Shown: positions 37,308 to 47,236, counted from the stretch's first letter. The stretch is 64,000 nt of DNA from Kineococcus sp. NBC_00420 (GCF_036021035.1 NZ_CP107930.1:868001-932000); one strand, 5' to 3'. Program-made: numbers and translations. Notes: generated by a model not told the origin, from the sequence alone.

Positions 37308-38278
37308 GCGGCTCCTCCTGCGGCCTGGGCGGCCGCTGCCGTGGGGTTGGGTCGAGCTGAGTTCTCGGGGGTGTCGAGCCCGGCGAGGGAGAGGTCGGCG
37401 GCGATGGCGTCGACCTCCTCGGGGGTGGCCGCCAGCAACGGCTGGCGGACGGCACGTCCGGTGAGGACACCGGTCAGTTCCAGGGCGGCCTTGACGGCCA
37501 CCGCACCCTGGGTGCGGGTCATGATCCCGCGCACGGCGGGCAGCAGGTCGGTGTGGATCGTCCGGGCCGTCACGAGGTCCCCCGCGTCCAGCGCCGCGAT
37601 CATCGCGGCGTACTCACGGCCCGCGACGTGGCTGACGACGGAGACGATCCCGCAGGCTCCCTGCGCCAGCAGCGGCAGGTTCACGGCGTCGTCACCGGAG
37701 TAGTACGCGAGGTCGGTGCGGGCCAGGACCCACGAGGTCGCCATCGAGTCGCCCTTGGCGTCCTTCACGGCGACGATCCGCTCGTGCGCGGCGACCGCCA
37801 CCAGGGTCTCGGTGTCGATGGGGACACCCGAGCGGCCGGGGATGTCGTAGAGCATCACCGGCAGGCCGCTCGCGTCGGCCACCGTGGTGAAGTGCTGGGC
37901 GAGGGCGGCCTGCGGCGGCTTGTTGTAGTACGGGGTGACGACGAGCAGCCCGTGGGCGCCGGCCTTCTCGGCCGAGCGGGCCAGCTCCACCGTGTGCGCG
38001 GTGTCGTTGGTGCCGACCCCCGCGACGACGCGGGCGCGGTCACCGACGGCGTCGAGGACGGCACGCAGCAGGCGGTCCTTCTCGTCGTCGCTGGTCGTGG
38101 GCGACTCCCCCGTCGTCCCGCTGACGACCAGACCGTCGTGACCGTGCTCCACGAGGTGCACGGCGAGCGCGGCGGCCGCGTCGAGGTCCAGGGCACCCGT
38201 CGCGGTGAACGGGGTCACCATCGCCGACAGCACCGTCCCGAAGGGACGGTGGGGCGCTGCTGCGGTGGCGGTCGACAT
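37304..38278 (-). CDS. dapA: 4-hydroxy-tetrahydrodipicolinate synthase
   Basis: Condenses pyruvate with aspartate semialdehyde, the first step of the DAP/lysine branch. The 324-residue TIM barrel has the Schiff-base Lys in IVAVKDAKGD, the Tyr in VMLYDIPGRSG and the GTTGES phosphate-like loop. A 25-residue Ala/Pro-rich tail is extra. ATG 38278 is 7 nt after a TAACCT -10 (38291-38286), so the message is likely leaderless. Coupled to rnj. Confidence 0.95.
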   Translation of the reverse strand: MSTATAAAPHRPFGTVLSAMVTPFTATGALDLDAAAALAVHLVEHGHDGLVVSGTTGESPTTSDDEKDRLLRAVLDAVGDRARVVAGVGTNDTAHTVELARSAEKAGAHGLLVVTPYYNKPPQAALAQHFTTVADASGLPVMLYDIPGRSGVPIDTETLVAVAAHERIVAVKDAKGDSMATSWVLARTDLAYYSGDDAVNLPLLAQGACGIVSVVSHVAGREYAAMIAALDAGDLVTARTIHTDLLPAVRGIMTRTQGAVAVKAALELTGVLTGRAVRQPLLAATPEEVDAIAADLSLAGLDTPENSARPNPTAAAAQAAGGAA

Positions 38279-38302
38279 GCTCCTGAGGTTACCGCCACGG
38301 GA

Positions 38303-38350
38303 AGGACCCGGTCGCTGCCCGCTCGGGGGTCCGGGCAGCGACCGGGTCCT
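38303..38350 (-). terminator. Perfect 18-bp inverted repeat between the HAD gene and dapA
   Basis: AGGACCCGGTCGCTGCCC (38303-38320) pairs exactly with 38333-38350 around a 12-nt loop. It lies 30 bp after the HAD gene stop on the minus strand and 12 bp before the dapA -10, so it would insulate dapA from upstream transcription. No T-tract. Confidence 0.8.
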
Positions 38351-38380
38351 GAGGTGTCATCGGGGCGGCGCGGGCGAGCG

Positions 38381-39052
38381 TTACACCCGCTCGAGGGTCA
38401 GCCTCAGACCACCGTCACCGGGGGTGATCCGCACCGAGCTGAGCAGCGGGACGACGAGGTCGGCGTCCAACGGTCCCTCCGGGTGGGTCGTGCGCACGGC
38501 GAGGGTCGCGCAGCCCGCGGCCCGGGCCGCGGCGAGACCCGCGGGGGCGTCCTCGACGACCAGGCAGTCGGCCGGGTCGACCCCGAGACGGACGGCGCCG
38601 AGCAGGAAGCAGTCCGGCGCGGGCTTGCCGTGCTCGACGTCGTCGAAGGTGACCAGCACCCGCGGGTCGGGCAGCCCCGCGGCCCCCCGGCGCGCGTCGG
38701 CCAACGGCGACGAGCACGACGTGACGATCGCCCACGCCTGCGGGGGCAACCCGGCCAGCAGGTCCGCCACCCCGGGCAGCTGCACGACCCCGTCGACGTC
38801 GAGGATCTCGAGCTCGGTGATGCGCGCCGAGGCGGCGGCGAAGCGGTCGGGCCCGACGAGGTCGGCCACGATCTCCGGGGCGGGACGCCCGTGCGTCCCC
38901 GCGAGCTGCTCGGCGGTGATCCCGTGTTCGACCGCCCACGTCGTCCAGCTCCGGTTGATGGCGGCCGTGGAGTCGACGAGCGTGCCGTCCATGTCGAAGA
39001 GGACTGCTGCGAACGGGCGGTCCAGGACGGGATCGAGCACGGGGACGGTCAC
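38381..39052 (-). CDS. HAD-superfamily sugar-phosphatase-like hydrolase
   Basis: A 223-residue HAD-IA phosphatase with a helical cap. Motif I is FDMDGTLVDST, motif II is IVTSCSS, motif III Lys lies in HGKPAPD and motif IV is VVEDAPAG. Closest in pattern to small sugar- or polyol-phosphatases (glycerol-3-phosphatase, 2-deoxyglucose-6-phosphatase); substrate not determinable. GTG 39052 lies 6 nt after TAGGGT (39064-39059). Divergent from the QuiC-like gene. Confidence 0.85.
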   Translation of the reverse strand: MTVPVLDPVLDRPFAAVLFDMDGTLVDSTAAINRSWTTWAVEHGITAEQLAGTHGRPAPEIVADLVGPDRFAAASARITELEILDVDGVVQLPGVADLLAGLPPQAWAIVTSCSSPLADARRGAAGLPDPRVLVTFDDVEHGKPAPDCFLLGAVRLGVDPADCLVVEDAPAGLAAARAAGCATLAVRTTHPEGPLDADLVVPLLSSVRITPGDGGLRLTLERV

Positions 39053-39096
39053 GAGCGCACCCTACGAGCCGGGGTGGGCGTGCGACCGTGGGGGTT

Positions 39097-40905
39097 GTGC
39101 AGACGTCGATCGCCACCGTGAGCCTGGCCGGGTCGCTGCCGGAGAAGCTGCGGGCCGCGGCGGTCGCCGGGTTCGACGCCGTCGAGGTGTTCGAACCCGA
39201 CCTCGTCGCCTCCCCGCTGGCCCCGAAGGACGTCCGGGCGCTCGCCGCCGACCTCGGGGTCCGCATCGCGCTGTTCCAGCCGTTCCGCGACCCCGACCAC
39301 GTCGACGCGACGGTGCAGGCCCGCACCGCGCAGCGGCTGCACCGCAAGTGCGAGGTGGTGCGCGAGCTCGGCTGCGACCTGCTGCTCGTGTGCTCCTCGG
39401 TCCACCCCGGCGCCGTCCGGGACGACGGGGAGCTCGCCGACCAGCTGCGGACCCTCGCCGAGGTCGCCGCCGGCCACGGTGTCCGGCTGGCCTACGAGGC
39501 GCTCGCCTGGGGCACCCACGTGTCCGACTACCGGCACGGCGCGCGGATCGTCGCGGCCGCCGACCACCCCTCGCTGGGGACCTGCGTCGACTCCTTCCAC
39601 GTCCTCTCCCGCGGGGACGACCCGGCGGCGATCGCGGGACTGGAGAAACTGTTCTTCTACCAGGTGGCGGACGCCCCGCCGCTGGGCATGGACCTCCTTC
39701 CGTTGAGCCGGCACCACCGCCTGTTCCCCGGTCAGGGGGGTTTCGACCTGACGGGTTTCCACCGCGCCGTCCTCGCCAACCCCTACGACGGGCCGGTGTC
39801 GCTGGAGGTGTTCAACGACGTGTACCGCCAGGCCGACCCGGGTCGCACGGCGGTCGACGCGCTCCGTTCGCTGCGCCACCTGGCCGACCTCGCCACGCCC
39901 GGGACCCTGCCGCAGGCCCCGACCCCGACCGGCTGGGCGTTCGTCGAGGTCGCAGCCTCCGACGTCGCCTCCGAAGGCGCCTCCGACGTCGCGGACCTGC
40001 TGCACGCACTGGGTTTCCGGCGCACCGGGACCCACCGCCGCGGCGAGGTCGACCTCTGGGGCAACGCCGGGGTCCGGGTCGTCGTGAACCGCCGGCCGAC
40101 CAGCGAACGGGCCCGGTTGTCCGCCCTGGGTCTGCAGGCCGCCGCACCGCACGCGTTGGCCGAGCGGTCCCGGGAACTCCTCGCGGCCGTCGTGCACCGT
40201 CCCGTCGGCACCGGCGAGGCGGAGATCCCGTCCCTGGTCGCACCGGACGGGACCTGGGTGCAGTTCTGCGGCGAGGACCCCGACTGGCTCGACGACTTCG
40301 TGCCGGTCGAGCCGCTGCCCGCGGGGGAACCCGTGGGAGGGTCCGGCCTGGTCGAGATCGACCACGTCGCCCTGCCCCAGCCGTTCGCGGGTTTCGACTC
40401 CACGGGACTGTTCCTCACCGCCGTCCTCGGGTTGCGCGGCGGGGAACTCAGCGAGGTCGCCGCACCCGACGGGCTGGTGCGCTCCCGGGCGCACTCCTCC
40501 GCCGACGCGGCGATCCGGATCGCCCTCAACGTGGGTCCCACCTCCGCGCACCTCAAGGGACGACCGTTCGCCTCGGGTCACGTCGCGTTCCGGACCACCG
40601 ACGTCCTCAGCGCCGCGGCCGCGTTCGTCGCCGCCGGAGGTCAGCCGCTGGACGTCCCGCAGAACTACTACGACGACCTCGACGCCCGGTTCGGCCTGGC
40701 CCCGGAGTTCCTGGACCGGTTGCGCGCCCACGGGGTGCTCTACGACCGCGACGAGGACGGCGGGGAACTGTTGCAGTTCTTCACCCGCGCCCTCAGCCGG
40801 GAGTTCTTCGTCGAGGTGCTGGAACGCCGCGGCGGGTACCACGGGTTCGGGGCGGTCAACACGCCCGTGCGCCTCGCGGCGCAACGGCGCCACCCGGAGG
40901 CTTAG
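39097..40905 (+). CDS. Fused TIM-barrel isomerase/dehydratase and HPPD-like dioxygenase (QuiC-type 3-dehydroshikimate dehydratase)
   Basis: A 602-residue two-domain protein. Residues 1-270 form an AP-endonuclease-2-type TIM barrel starting QTSIATVSLAGSLPEKL. Residues 290-600 form a vicinal-oxygen-chelate domain like 4-hydroxyphenylpyruvate dioxygenase, with metal-ligand candidates in EIDHVALPQP, GHVAFRT and the Glu of LLQFFTRAL-type end strand. The same fusion is known for QuiC-type 3-dehydroshikimate dehydratase, which makes protocatechuate. GTG 39097 starts the conserved region; GTG 39088 would add three residues. The stop overlaps the convergent reductase stop by 4 bp. Confidence 0.82.
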   Translation: MQTSIATVSLAGSLPEKLRAAAVAGFDAVEVFEPDLVASPLAPKDVRALAADLGVRIALFQPFRDPDHVDATVQARTAQRLHRKCEVVRELGCDLLLVCSSVHPGAVRDDGELADQLRTLAEVAAGHGVRLAYEALAWGTHVSDYRHGARIVAAADHPSLGTCVDSFHVLSRGDDPAAIAGLEKLFFYQVADAPPLGMDLLPLSRHHRLFPGQGGFDLTGFHRAVLANPYDGPVSLEVFNDVYRQADPGRTAVDALRSLRHLADLATPGTLPQAPTPTGWAFVEVAASDVASEGASDVADLLHALGFRRTGTHRRGEVDLWGNAGVRVVVNRRPTSERARLSALGLQAAAPHALAERSRELLAAVVHRPVGTGEAEIPSLVAPDGTWVQFCGEDPDWLDDFVPVEPLPAGEPVGGSGLVEIDHVALPQPFAGFDSTGLFLTAVLGLRGGELSEVAAPDGLVRSRAHSSADAAIRIALNVGPTSAHLKGRPFASGHVAFRTTDVLSAAAAFVAAGGQPLDVPQNYYDDLDARFGLAPEFLDRLRAHGVLYDRDEDGGELLQFFTRALSREFFVEVLERRGGYHGFGAVNTPVRLAAQRRHPEA

Positions 40906-41813
40906 GGCAGCAGGACGATCCGGCCCTGCGGGTGCGGACGTTCCGCCATCGCGAACGCGTCCTGCACCTGCGCCAACGGGAACGAACCGGCGATGGGGAC
41001 GTGCAGGCGGTCCGCGGCGACGAGCTCGGCGAGTTCGGTGAGGACCTCCGGTCGACGCGCCTGGTCCACGCCGAACTCCAGGTCGGCATCGAGCGGCAGC
41101 GCCGCGGCGCACCGCGCGACGTCCACCCCGAAGGCCCGGGCGAGAGCGTCCACCTCGAAACCCGTGGTGTCGACGATCACGTCCACGGCCACCCCGCGCC
41201 GGCGCAGCGTCCGGGCCAGACCGTCGCCGTCCTCGGCGGGGACGACGGCGTCCGCGCCGTGGGCGTGCAACCACTCGTGGTGGACGAGGTCGGCGACGCC
41301 CACGACGGTCGCACCGCAGAGCCGGGCCAGCTGGACGGTCAGCGTGCCGACGTCGCTCGTCGCCCCCAGGACGAGGACGACGTCGCCGTCACGCACCCCC
41401 GTGCTCTCGACGCAGGAGTACGCGGTGACCCCGGCGACGTAGAGGGCTCCGGCGACCTCCCAGGAGACGCCCGCCGGTTTGGGAACCACGGCCTCGGCCG
41501 GGACCACGACGACGTCGGCGTGCCCGCCCCGGTCCGGGCTCCAGCCCAAGACCTCCTCGCCGACGGTGACGCCGCTGACGCCGGGACCGGTGTCGGTGAC
41601 CACGCCCGCGAACTCGGCGCCGGTGCCGGCGGGGAACGCCGTCGGGTAGAGCTGGGCCAGCGCGCCCTCGCGGGCCGCGGACTCCCCCGCGGTGATGCCG
41701 GCGGCGCGCACGGTGACCCGCACCTCCCCGGCTCCGGGGGCCGCGGTCGGCACCTCGACGACGTGCAGGACGTCGGGTCCACCCCATCGCTCGAACCGCA
41801 CCGCTCTGCTCAT
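40902..41813 (-). CDS. Zinc-free medium-chain reductase, quinone-oxidoreductase-like
   Basis: A 303-residue MDR-family protein. It has the N-terminal GroES-like fold with [16 protein letters not shown] and [12 protein letters not shown], and a Rossmann domain with [11 protein letters not shown] for NADPH. The cysteines that bind zinc in alcohol dehydrogenases are absent, as in quinone oxidoreductases. Ends with TAA, which is rare here, overlapping the QuiC-like stop TAG. Substrate unknown. Confidence 0.87.
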   Translation of the reverse strand: MSRAVRFERWGGPDVLHVVEVPTAAPGAGEVRVTVRAAGITAGESAAREGALAQLYPTAFPAGTGAEFAGVVTDTGPGVSGVTVGEEVLGWSPDRGGHADVVVVPAEAVVPKPAGVSWEVAGALYVAGVTAYSCVESTGVRDGDVVLVLGATSDVGTLTVQLARLCGATVVGVADLVHHEWLHAHGADAVVPAEDGDGLARTLRRRGVAVDVIVDTTGFEVDALARAFGVDVARCAAALPLDADLEFGVDQARRPEVLTELAELVAADRLHVPIAGSFPLAQVQDAFAMAERPHPQGRIVLLP

Positions 41814-41893
41814 CCCGTGAGAGTGTCCTGAACGCAGGCCGAGAGCAAGCCTGTCCGGGTGCAGTCGGGCGGTGCAGCCCGGAGGATGACCAC

Positions 41894-42604
41894 GTGCTCG
41901 GCCTACCGGACCACGTGACCGCCCTCCTCTTCGACCTCGACGGGGTCCTCACCGACACCGCCTCCGTCCACGACCAGGCGTGGAAGGCGACCTTCGACGC
42001 CTTCCTGCGCGATCGGGACGGACAGGACTACCGCCCCTTCGACCCGGTCCGGGACTACGGCGAGTTCGTCGACGGCAAGCCGCGCGAGGCCGGCGTGCGG
42101 GACTTCCTCGCCAGCCGCGGGATCACCGTCTCCGACGAGACGGTGCAGGAGCTCGGGGACCGCAAGAACCGCGACCTGCTGCGCCGGATCGACCAGGACG
42201 GCGTCCGGGTCTACGAGGGGTCGCGCCGCTACCTGCAGGCCGCGCAGGCCGCCGGTCTGCGCCGCGCGGTCGTCTCCTCCAGCGCGAACACCCGCCAGGT
42301 GCTCGAGGTCACCGGGTTGGCCCAGTTCGTCGAGGAGCGCGTCGACGGGGTCACGTTGCGCGAGCAGCACCTCGCGGGCAAACCCTCGCCCGACAGCTTC
42401 CTCGCCGGGGCGAAGGCACTGGGCGTGGACCCGAGCCGGGCCGCCGTCTTCGAGGACGCCCTGTCCGGGGTCGAAGCCGGTCGCGCCGGCGGATTCGGGG
42501 CGGTCGTCGGGGTCGACCGCGTCGGTCACGCCGAGGCGTTGCGCGAGCACGGCGCGACCGTCGTCGTGCAGGACCTCGCCGAACTGCTGGGAGGCCGCAG
42601 GTGA
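41894..42604 (+). CDS. pgmB: Beta-phosphoglucomutase
   Basis: Converts beta-glucose 1-phosphate to glucose 6-phosphate. The 236-residue HAD protein has motif [12 protein letters not shown] (two catalytic Asp), the cap-domain [13 protein letters not shown] substrate loop, [17 protein letters not shown], and GKPSPD and [13 protein letters not shown] 41894 has GGAGG at 41881-41885, 8 nt upstream. The stop overlaps the GH65 start by 4 bp, so mutase and phosphorylase form one pathway unit. Confidence 0.93.
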   Translation: MLGLPDHVTALLFDLDGVLTDTASVHDQAWKATFDAFLRDRDGQDYRPFDPVRDYGEFVDGKPREAGVRDFLASRGITVSDETVQELGDRKNRDLLRRIDQDGVRVYEGSRRYLQAAQAAGLRRAVVSSSANTRQVLEVTGLAQFVEERVDGVTLREQHLAGKPSPDSFLAGAKALGVDPSRAAVFEDALSGVEAGRAGGFGAVVGVDRVGHAEALREHGATVVVQDLAELLGGRR

Positions 42605-44949
42605 TCGCCCAGGACGCCTTCCCGGTCGAGCCCTGGCACGTGCGCGAGACGCGCCTCGACCTGGACATCCTCGGCAACGCCGAGTCGGTCTTCGCCCTGT
42701 CCAACGGCCACATCGGTTTCCGCGGGAACCTGGACGAGGGGGAACCCCACGGTCTCCCCGGCACCTACCTGAACTCCTTCTACGAGGAACGCCCGTTGCC
42801 CTACGCGGAGGCGGGCTACGGCTACCCCGAGGTGGGGCAGACCGTCGTCAACGTCACCGACGGGAAGATCGTGCGGTTGTTCGTCGACGACGAACCCTTC
42901 GACGTCCGCTACGGAGAACTCACCGCCCACGAACGGGTGCTCGACCTGCAGGCCGGCACCCTGGTGCGGTCGGTGGACTGGACCTCCCCCGCCGGGAAGC
43001 GCGTCCGGATCCGCAGCACCCGCCTGGTGTCGTTCGTCCAGCGCGCCGTGGCGGCGATCGAGTACGTCGTCGAGGCCGTGGACCGCGAGGTCCGGGTCAC
43101 CCTGCAGTCCGAACTCGTCGCGAACGAGGCGTTGCCGGCGCAGTCCGGGGACCCGCGGGTCTCCGCCGTGCTGACCTCGCCGCTGGTGTCGGTGGAGCAC
43201 GACTCCGGTCGGGCCGGGGCGACCCTGGTGCACCGCACGCGGACCAGCGGGCTGCAGATGGCCGCGGGCATGGAGAACCACGTCGAGGCCCCCGGACGGA
43301 TCGAGGTCGAGACCCACGACGCCGAGGACTGGGCGCGCACGACGGTCGTCTGCTCCGTCCCGGCCGGGGAGCGCGTCAGGTTGACGAAGTTCGTGGCCTA
43401 CGGCTGGTCCAGCCTGCGGTCCCAGCCCGCGTTGCGCGACCAGGTGGCGGGTGCCCTCAGCGGTGCGCGCTTCACGGGGTTCGAGGGGCTGCTGCAGGAG
43501 CAGCGGGAGTACCTGGCCGAGTTCTGGGACTCCGCCGACGTCCAGGTCGAGGGTGACGCCGAGGTGCAGCAGGCGGTCCGGTTCGCCCTCTTCCACGTCC
43601 TGCAGGCCGCCGCGCGCGCCGAGGGACGCGGGATCCCCGGCAAGGGGCTGACCGGTCCCGGGTACGACGGGCACACGTTCTGGGACACGGAGGCCTACGT
43701 CCTGCCGGTCCTGACCTACACCGCCCCGGACACGGTCGCCGACGCGTTGCGCTGGCGCGCCTCGGCGATCGAGCCGGCCCGCCAGCGCGCCGGGGAACTC
43801 GGACTGCGCGGGGCGGCGTTCCCGTGGCGGACGATCCGCGGAGCGGAGTCCTCCGGCTACTGGCCGGCGGGGACTGCGGCGTTCCACGTGAACGCCGACA
43901 TCGCGGCCGCGGTCGAGCGCTACCGCGTCGCCACCGGCAGCACGGGCCTGGAGACCGACGGCGGGCTCGTGGTCCTGGTGGAGACGGCCCGGTTGTGGAT
44001 GTCGCTGGGACACCACGACTCCGCTGGGTCCTGGCACGTCGCGGGCGTGACCGGACCGGACGAGTACACCGCGGTCGTGGCCGACAACACGTTCACGAAC
44101 CTGGCCGCAGCGCACAACCTGTCCGTCGCCGCGGCCGCGTGCCAACGCCACCCGGACCTGGCCCGGTCCCTCGACGTCGACCTCGAGGAACAGGCGACGT
44201 GGCGCGACGCGGCCGAGGCCGTGCACGTCCCCTACTCCGAGGAACTGCGCGTCCACGAGCAGTGCGAGGGTTTCACCCGGCGACCCGAGTGGGACTTCGC
44301 CGCGCACCAGGACTACCCGTTGTTGCTGCACTCGCCGTACTTCGACCTGTACCGCAGGCAGGTCATCAAGCAGGCCGACCTGCAGATGGCGCTGTTCTGG
44401 TTCCCCGAGCGGTTCAGCGCCGAGGACAAGGCCCGGGCCGTGGACTACTACGAACGCCGCACCGTCCGCGACTCCTCGCTGTCCGCGGCGATCCAGGCGA
44501 TCACGGCCGCCGAGGTCGGCCACCTCGAACTCGCCCACGACTACGTCTACGAAGCCGCGACGGTCGACCTGCGCGACCTGCACCACAACTCCGCCGACGG
44601 GTTGCACATGGCCTCCCTGGCCGGGACGTGGCTCGCCCTCGTCCACGGTTTCGGGGGGATGCGTGACAGCGGCGGCCGGTTGACCTTCGACCCCCGCCTC
44701 CCGCACGGCATCTCCCGGCTGCGGTTCTCGATCCGCTGGCGGGACGCGAAGGTGTGCGTCGACATCACGGGTGACGAGGTCACCTACACGATGCGCGACC
44801 ACGACTCCACCGTGGAACTCGTCCACGCCGGGGAGCCTGTGACGGTGACGACGGGTTCCCCCGTGACCCGACCCATCACCCACCTCGAACCCCTGCTCCC
44901 CCGGCCGCAGCAGCCGCCCGGTCGGGCTCCGGTGCACCGCACCCACTGA
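42601..44949 (+). CDS. Glycoside hydrolase family 65 phosphorylase (maltose/trehalose/kojibiose type)
   Basis: A 782-residue inverting disaccharide phosphorylase. Order: beta-sandwich N-terminal domain, linker, (alpha/alpha)6 barrel, C-terminal beta sheet. The general acid is Glu488 in [10 protein letters not shown]. Phosphate-binding phosphorylase loops are seen near [13 protein letters not shown] and [17 protein letters not shown]. It would release beta-glucose 1-phosphate for the coupled pgmB. Which alpha-glucoside is used cannot be told from sequence. GTG 42601, GTGA overlap. Confidence 0.93.
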   Translation: MIAQDAFPVEPWHVRETRLDLDILGNAESVFALSNGHIGFRGNLDEGEPHGLPGTYLNSFYEERPLPYAEAGYGYPEVGQTVVNVTDGKIVRLFVDDEPFDVRYGELTAHERVLDLQAGTLVRSVDWTSPAGKRVRIRSTRLVSFVQRAVAAIEYVVEAVDREVRVTLQSELVANEALPAQSGDPRVSAVLTSPLVSVEHDSGRAGATLVHRTRTSGLQMAAGMENHVEAPGRIEVETHDAEDWARTTVVCSVPAGERVRLTKFVAYGWSSLRSQPALRDQVAGALSGARFTGFEGLLQEQREYLAEFWDSADVQVEGDAEVQQAVRFALFHVLQAAARAEGRGIPGKGLTGPGYDGHTFWDTEAYVLPVLTYTAPDTVADALRWRASAIEPARQRAGELGLRGAAFPWRTIRGAESSGYWPAGTAAFHVNADIAAAVERYRVATGSTGLETDGGLVVLVETARLWMSLGHHDSAGSWHVAGVTGPDEYTAVVADNTFTNLAAAHNLSVAAAACQRHPDLARSLDVDLEEQATWRDAAEAVHVPYSEELRVHEQCEGFTRRPEWDFAAHQDYPLLLHSPYFDLYRRQVIKQADLQMALFWFPERFSAEDKARAVDYYERRTVRDSSLSAAIQAITAAEVGHLELAHDYVYEAATVDLRDLHHNSADGLHMASLAGTWLALVHGFGGMRDSGGRLTFDPRLPHGISRLRFSIRWRDAKVCVDITGDEVTYTMRDHDSTVELVHAGEPVTVTTGSPVTRPITHLEPLLPRPQQPPGRAPVHRTH

Positions 44950-45695
44950 TGCCGGCCCCGCGACCCAGGCACTTCGACGCGCACGCGGACGTCTACGACC
45001 GGGGGCGCCCGCCCTACCCCGACGTCGTGTGGGCCCGGCTGCGAGAACTCGAGGTCCTCGTGCCGGGGGCGCGGGTCCTGGAACTGGGGGCGGGGACCGG
45101 GCAGGCCACCCGGTCGTTGACGGCGGCCGGGACCTCGGTGACCGCCGTCGAACCCGGTCCGCACCTGGCCCGGTCGCTGCGCCGGAACCTCCCGGACGTC
45201 GAGGTGCGGGTGGGCACTGCGGAGACCGCCTGGTTCCCGACGGCCTCCTTCGACGTGGCCGTGGCGGCGACGTCCGTGCACTGGTTCGACCTCGACGTCG
45301 TCCTGCCCGCGCTGCACCGGTGGCTCGTCCCGAACGGTTCGTTCGTCGTCGTCCGCAACGCCTTCGGAGACCCGACAGCGGCCCTCACCCCGTTCCGCGC
45401 CCGCATCGCCGAGGTCACCTCACGCCGCTCGACGCCGACTCCCTCCGGCCCCGGCGAACTCGACACCGCGGACTGGGTGACCCGACTGACGTCCGGCGGG
45501 TTGTTCGCGCCTCGCCACGTCGAGGAGTTCCGCTGGTCGATCGACCTCACGACCACCCAGGTGCACGACCTGTTCTCCACCTTCAGCAACTGGAACGAGG
45601 CCGAGGTGGACGAGGCTGCGGGGGCGGTCGAGGAACTCGGCGGTTCGGTCCTGGAGGACTACGTGACGCCTCTGATCGTCCTCCGCCGACGGTGA
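44949..45695 (+). CDS. Class I SAM-dependent methyltransferase, substrate unknown
   Basis: A 248-residue Methyltransf_11-type enzyme: N-terminal FDAHADVYDRGRPPYP, SAM motif VLELGAGTGQAT, VTAVEPGPH and VAATSVHWFD. This pattern is typical of small-molecule methyltransferases related to UbiE. The ATG overlaps the GH65 stop by 1 nt (TGATG), so it is probably cotranscribed, although a link to disaccharide phosphorolysis is not obvious. Confidence 0.85.
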   Translation: MPAPRPRHFDAHADVYDRGRPPYPDVVWARLRELEVLVPGARVLELGAGTGQATRSLTAAGTSVTAVEPGPHLARSLRRNLPDVEVRVGTAETAWFPTASFDVAVAATSVHWFDLDVVLPALHRWLVPNGSFVVVRNAFGDPTAALTPFRARIAEVTSRRSTPTPSGPGELDTADWVTRLTSGGLFAPRHVEEFRWSIDLTTTQVHDLFSTFSNWNEAEVDEAAGAVEELGGSVLEDYVTPLIVLRRR

Positions 45696-45708
45696 CACCA
45701 CGTTTTCC

Positions 45709-45740
45709 GCACCCATCGCTGCACCCATCGCTGCACCCAC
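45709..45740 (+). repeat. 12-bp tandem repeat upstream of the DUF222 gene
   Basis: GCACCCATCGCT occurs twice in tandem (45709-45720, 45721-45732), followed by a partial third copy GCACCCA. It fills the start of the 107-bp gap before the DUF222/HNH promoter. Confidence 0.85.
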
Positions 45741-45767
45741 AATCGTTGCACCGCAGCCGACAAGAGC

Positions 45768-45803
45768 TTGTTCGAATCATTCGAACGCGATAGACTCACG
45801 ACA
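45768..45803 (+). promoter_or_regulatory. Leaderless promoter with 17-bp palindromic operator for the DUF222/HNH gene
   Basis: -35 TTGTTC (45768-45773) and -10 TAGACT (45791-45796) are 17 bp apart; the -10 ends 6 nt before the ATG at 45803, so transcription should begin at the start codon. GTTCGAATCATTCGAAC (45770-45786) is a perfect palindrome with 8-bp arms around one base, lying between the two promoter boxes. It is not a LexA box, since the half-sites are oriented and spaced differently. Confidence 0.75.
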
Positions 45804-47236
45804 TGACAGCGGCACTCGCGGACGTAGCAGGAGAGGCCCCCACCGGGGTCGCCTTCGGCCTCCCCGGCAAGTACCGCCGCTTCGCCGACGCCGCCCACGC
45901 CATGTTCTACTTCGGCGTCGCCGACGCCGTCCAGATGGTCCACGACTCCCCCCACCCCGACCTCGACCAGCTCGACGACCGCGGCGTCACCATCACGGGA
46001 TCCGGGTTCGACCGCTGGGAGGCCGCCGTCGACCTCGTCGCCGAGGAGTACTCCCGCGACGAAGGCATGGACTTCGACCGAGCCCGCGCCACCATCCACA
46101 ACGCCTGGCGCAGAGGCCACGACCACCAAGTTCTCTGGCAAGCCGTCGCCGACGGCAGTGTCACCCGCTACCAGGCCCGCACCATCGAAGACCACGCCGA
46201 GCGCCTCGGCGCCCGAGTCGCCACCCTCACCGAAGAGGTCGACCCCGACGGACGCGTCACCTCCATCCACGCTGAGGAAGGCGAGAAGCTGCTGGCCGGC
46301 GAGGCCTACGTCACCGCCCTGCAGGACTACCTCTCCGACGCCGTCCACCACGCCCAAGCAGGACTGACCGGGCGGAAACTCGGCATCAAGTGCTCCCGGA
46401 AGGTCAGGGAGCTGACGCCCGGCTACGAGTCCGTCGTCCTGGAGAAGAACGACGACCCTCGCGGACTGGGACACACCCCGTGCGAAGACGGCCTCCACAG
46501 CCACCTCGGATTCATCGCACCCACCGCCTTCGCCCTGCGCCTGGTCGCCCACACCAACGCCGCCGCCGATCAGGCCGCCGACACGGCGAAGAAGGCCGGC
46601 ATCACTGACACCCGCTCCCACGGGCAACGCGTCCGCGACGTCATCGTCGACATGCTCACCGACGCCATGGACCGCGCCGTCCCCGCCCTCTCGGATCCCA
46701 CCACACTTGCCACCGCTGATTCACCCGCCGTGATCGGGCGCACCCACCGCCCCGCGACGTCGGTCCAGGTCCACGTCCGCGTCGACGCCACCACCCTCCT
46801 CGGCCTCGACGACGACGAAGCCACCGTCGACGGCGTCGGACCCGTCCCCGCCCACGTCGCCCGCGAACTCGCCACCAGCGTCGGCGCGATGTGGCAGAAG
46901 GTCGTCGCCTCGAAGGGAACCCGCGAGGTCCTCGACGTCGGAGCCAAGGCCTACGCCATCACCGACGCCATGCGCCGCTTCATCACCGCCCGCGACGAGT
47001 ACTGCCAAGCACCCGGCTGCCACGTCCCCGCCGTGAACTGCGACCTCGACCACACGATCCCCTGGCCCCAAGGCCAGACCACCGCAGGAAACCTCCGGGC
47101 CTACTGCCGGGGTCATCACCGCTTCAAGACCCAGTACGTCTTCGAAGCCACGAAAGCCCACCACGCCAGGCTCACCGCCCGAACCGGAAAGCCCACGGAA
47201 CTGTGGTCCGGACTCCCCGACGAACCACCGTTCTAG
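45803..47236 (+). CDS. DUF222/HNH endonuclease domain protein (13E12 repeat family)
   Basis: A 477-residue protein: DUF222 helical region through about residue 330, then an HNH domain with zinc-type CQAPGCHV, catalytic CDLDHTIPW and YCRGHHRFKT. Such genes are multi-copy and patchily distributed in actinobacteria; their targets are unknown, with links to DNA damage or mobile elements proposed for mycobacterial members. It stands alone between a tandem repeat, a palindromic promoter and a terminator, and its codon use looks slightly less GC-extreme than neighbours. Possibly acquired. Confidence 0.9.
   Translation: MTAALADVAGEAPTGVAFGLPGKYRRFADAAHAMFYFGVADAVQMVHDSPHPDLDQLDDRGVTITGSGFDRWEAAVDLVAEEYSRDEGMDFDRARATIHNAWRRGHDHQVLWQAVADGSVTRYQARTIEDHAERLGARVATLTEEVDPDGRVTSIHAEEGEKLLAGEAYVTALQDYLSDAVHHAQAGLTGRKLGIKCSRKVRELTPGYESVVLEKNDDPRGLGHTPCEDGLHSHLGFIAPTAFALRLVAHTNAAADQAADTAKKAGITDTRSHGQRVRDVIVDMLTDAMDRAVPALSDPTTLATADSPAVIGRTHRPATSVQVHVRVDATTLLGLDDDEATVDGVGPVPAHVARELATSVGAMWQKVVASKGTREVLDVGAKAYAITDAMRRFITARDEYCQAPGCHVPAVNCDLDHTIPWPQGQTTAGNLRAYCRGHHRFKTQYVFEATKAHHARLTARTGKPTELWSGLPDEPPF

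Noticed and set aside
45770-45786. Palindrome before the DUF222 gene as a LexA box
   Set aside because: The half-sites are GTTCGAAT and ATTCGAAC around one base; the LexA box needs TCGAAC-N4-GTTCGA. Orientation and spacing do not fit.
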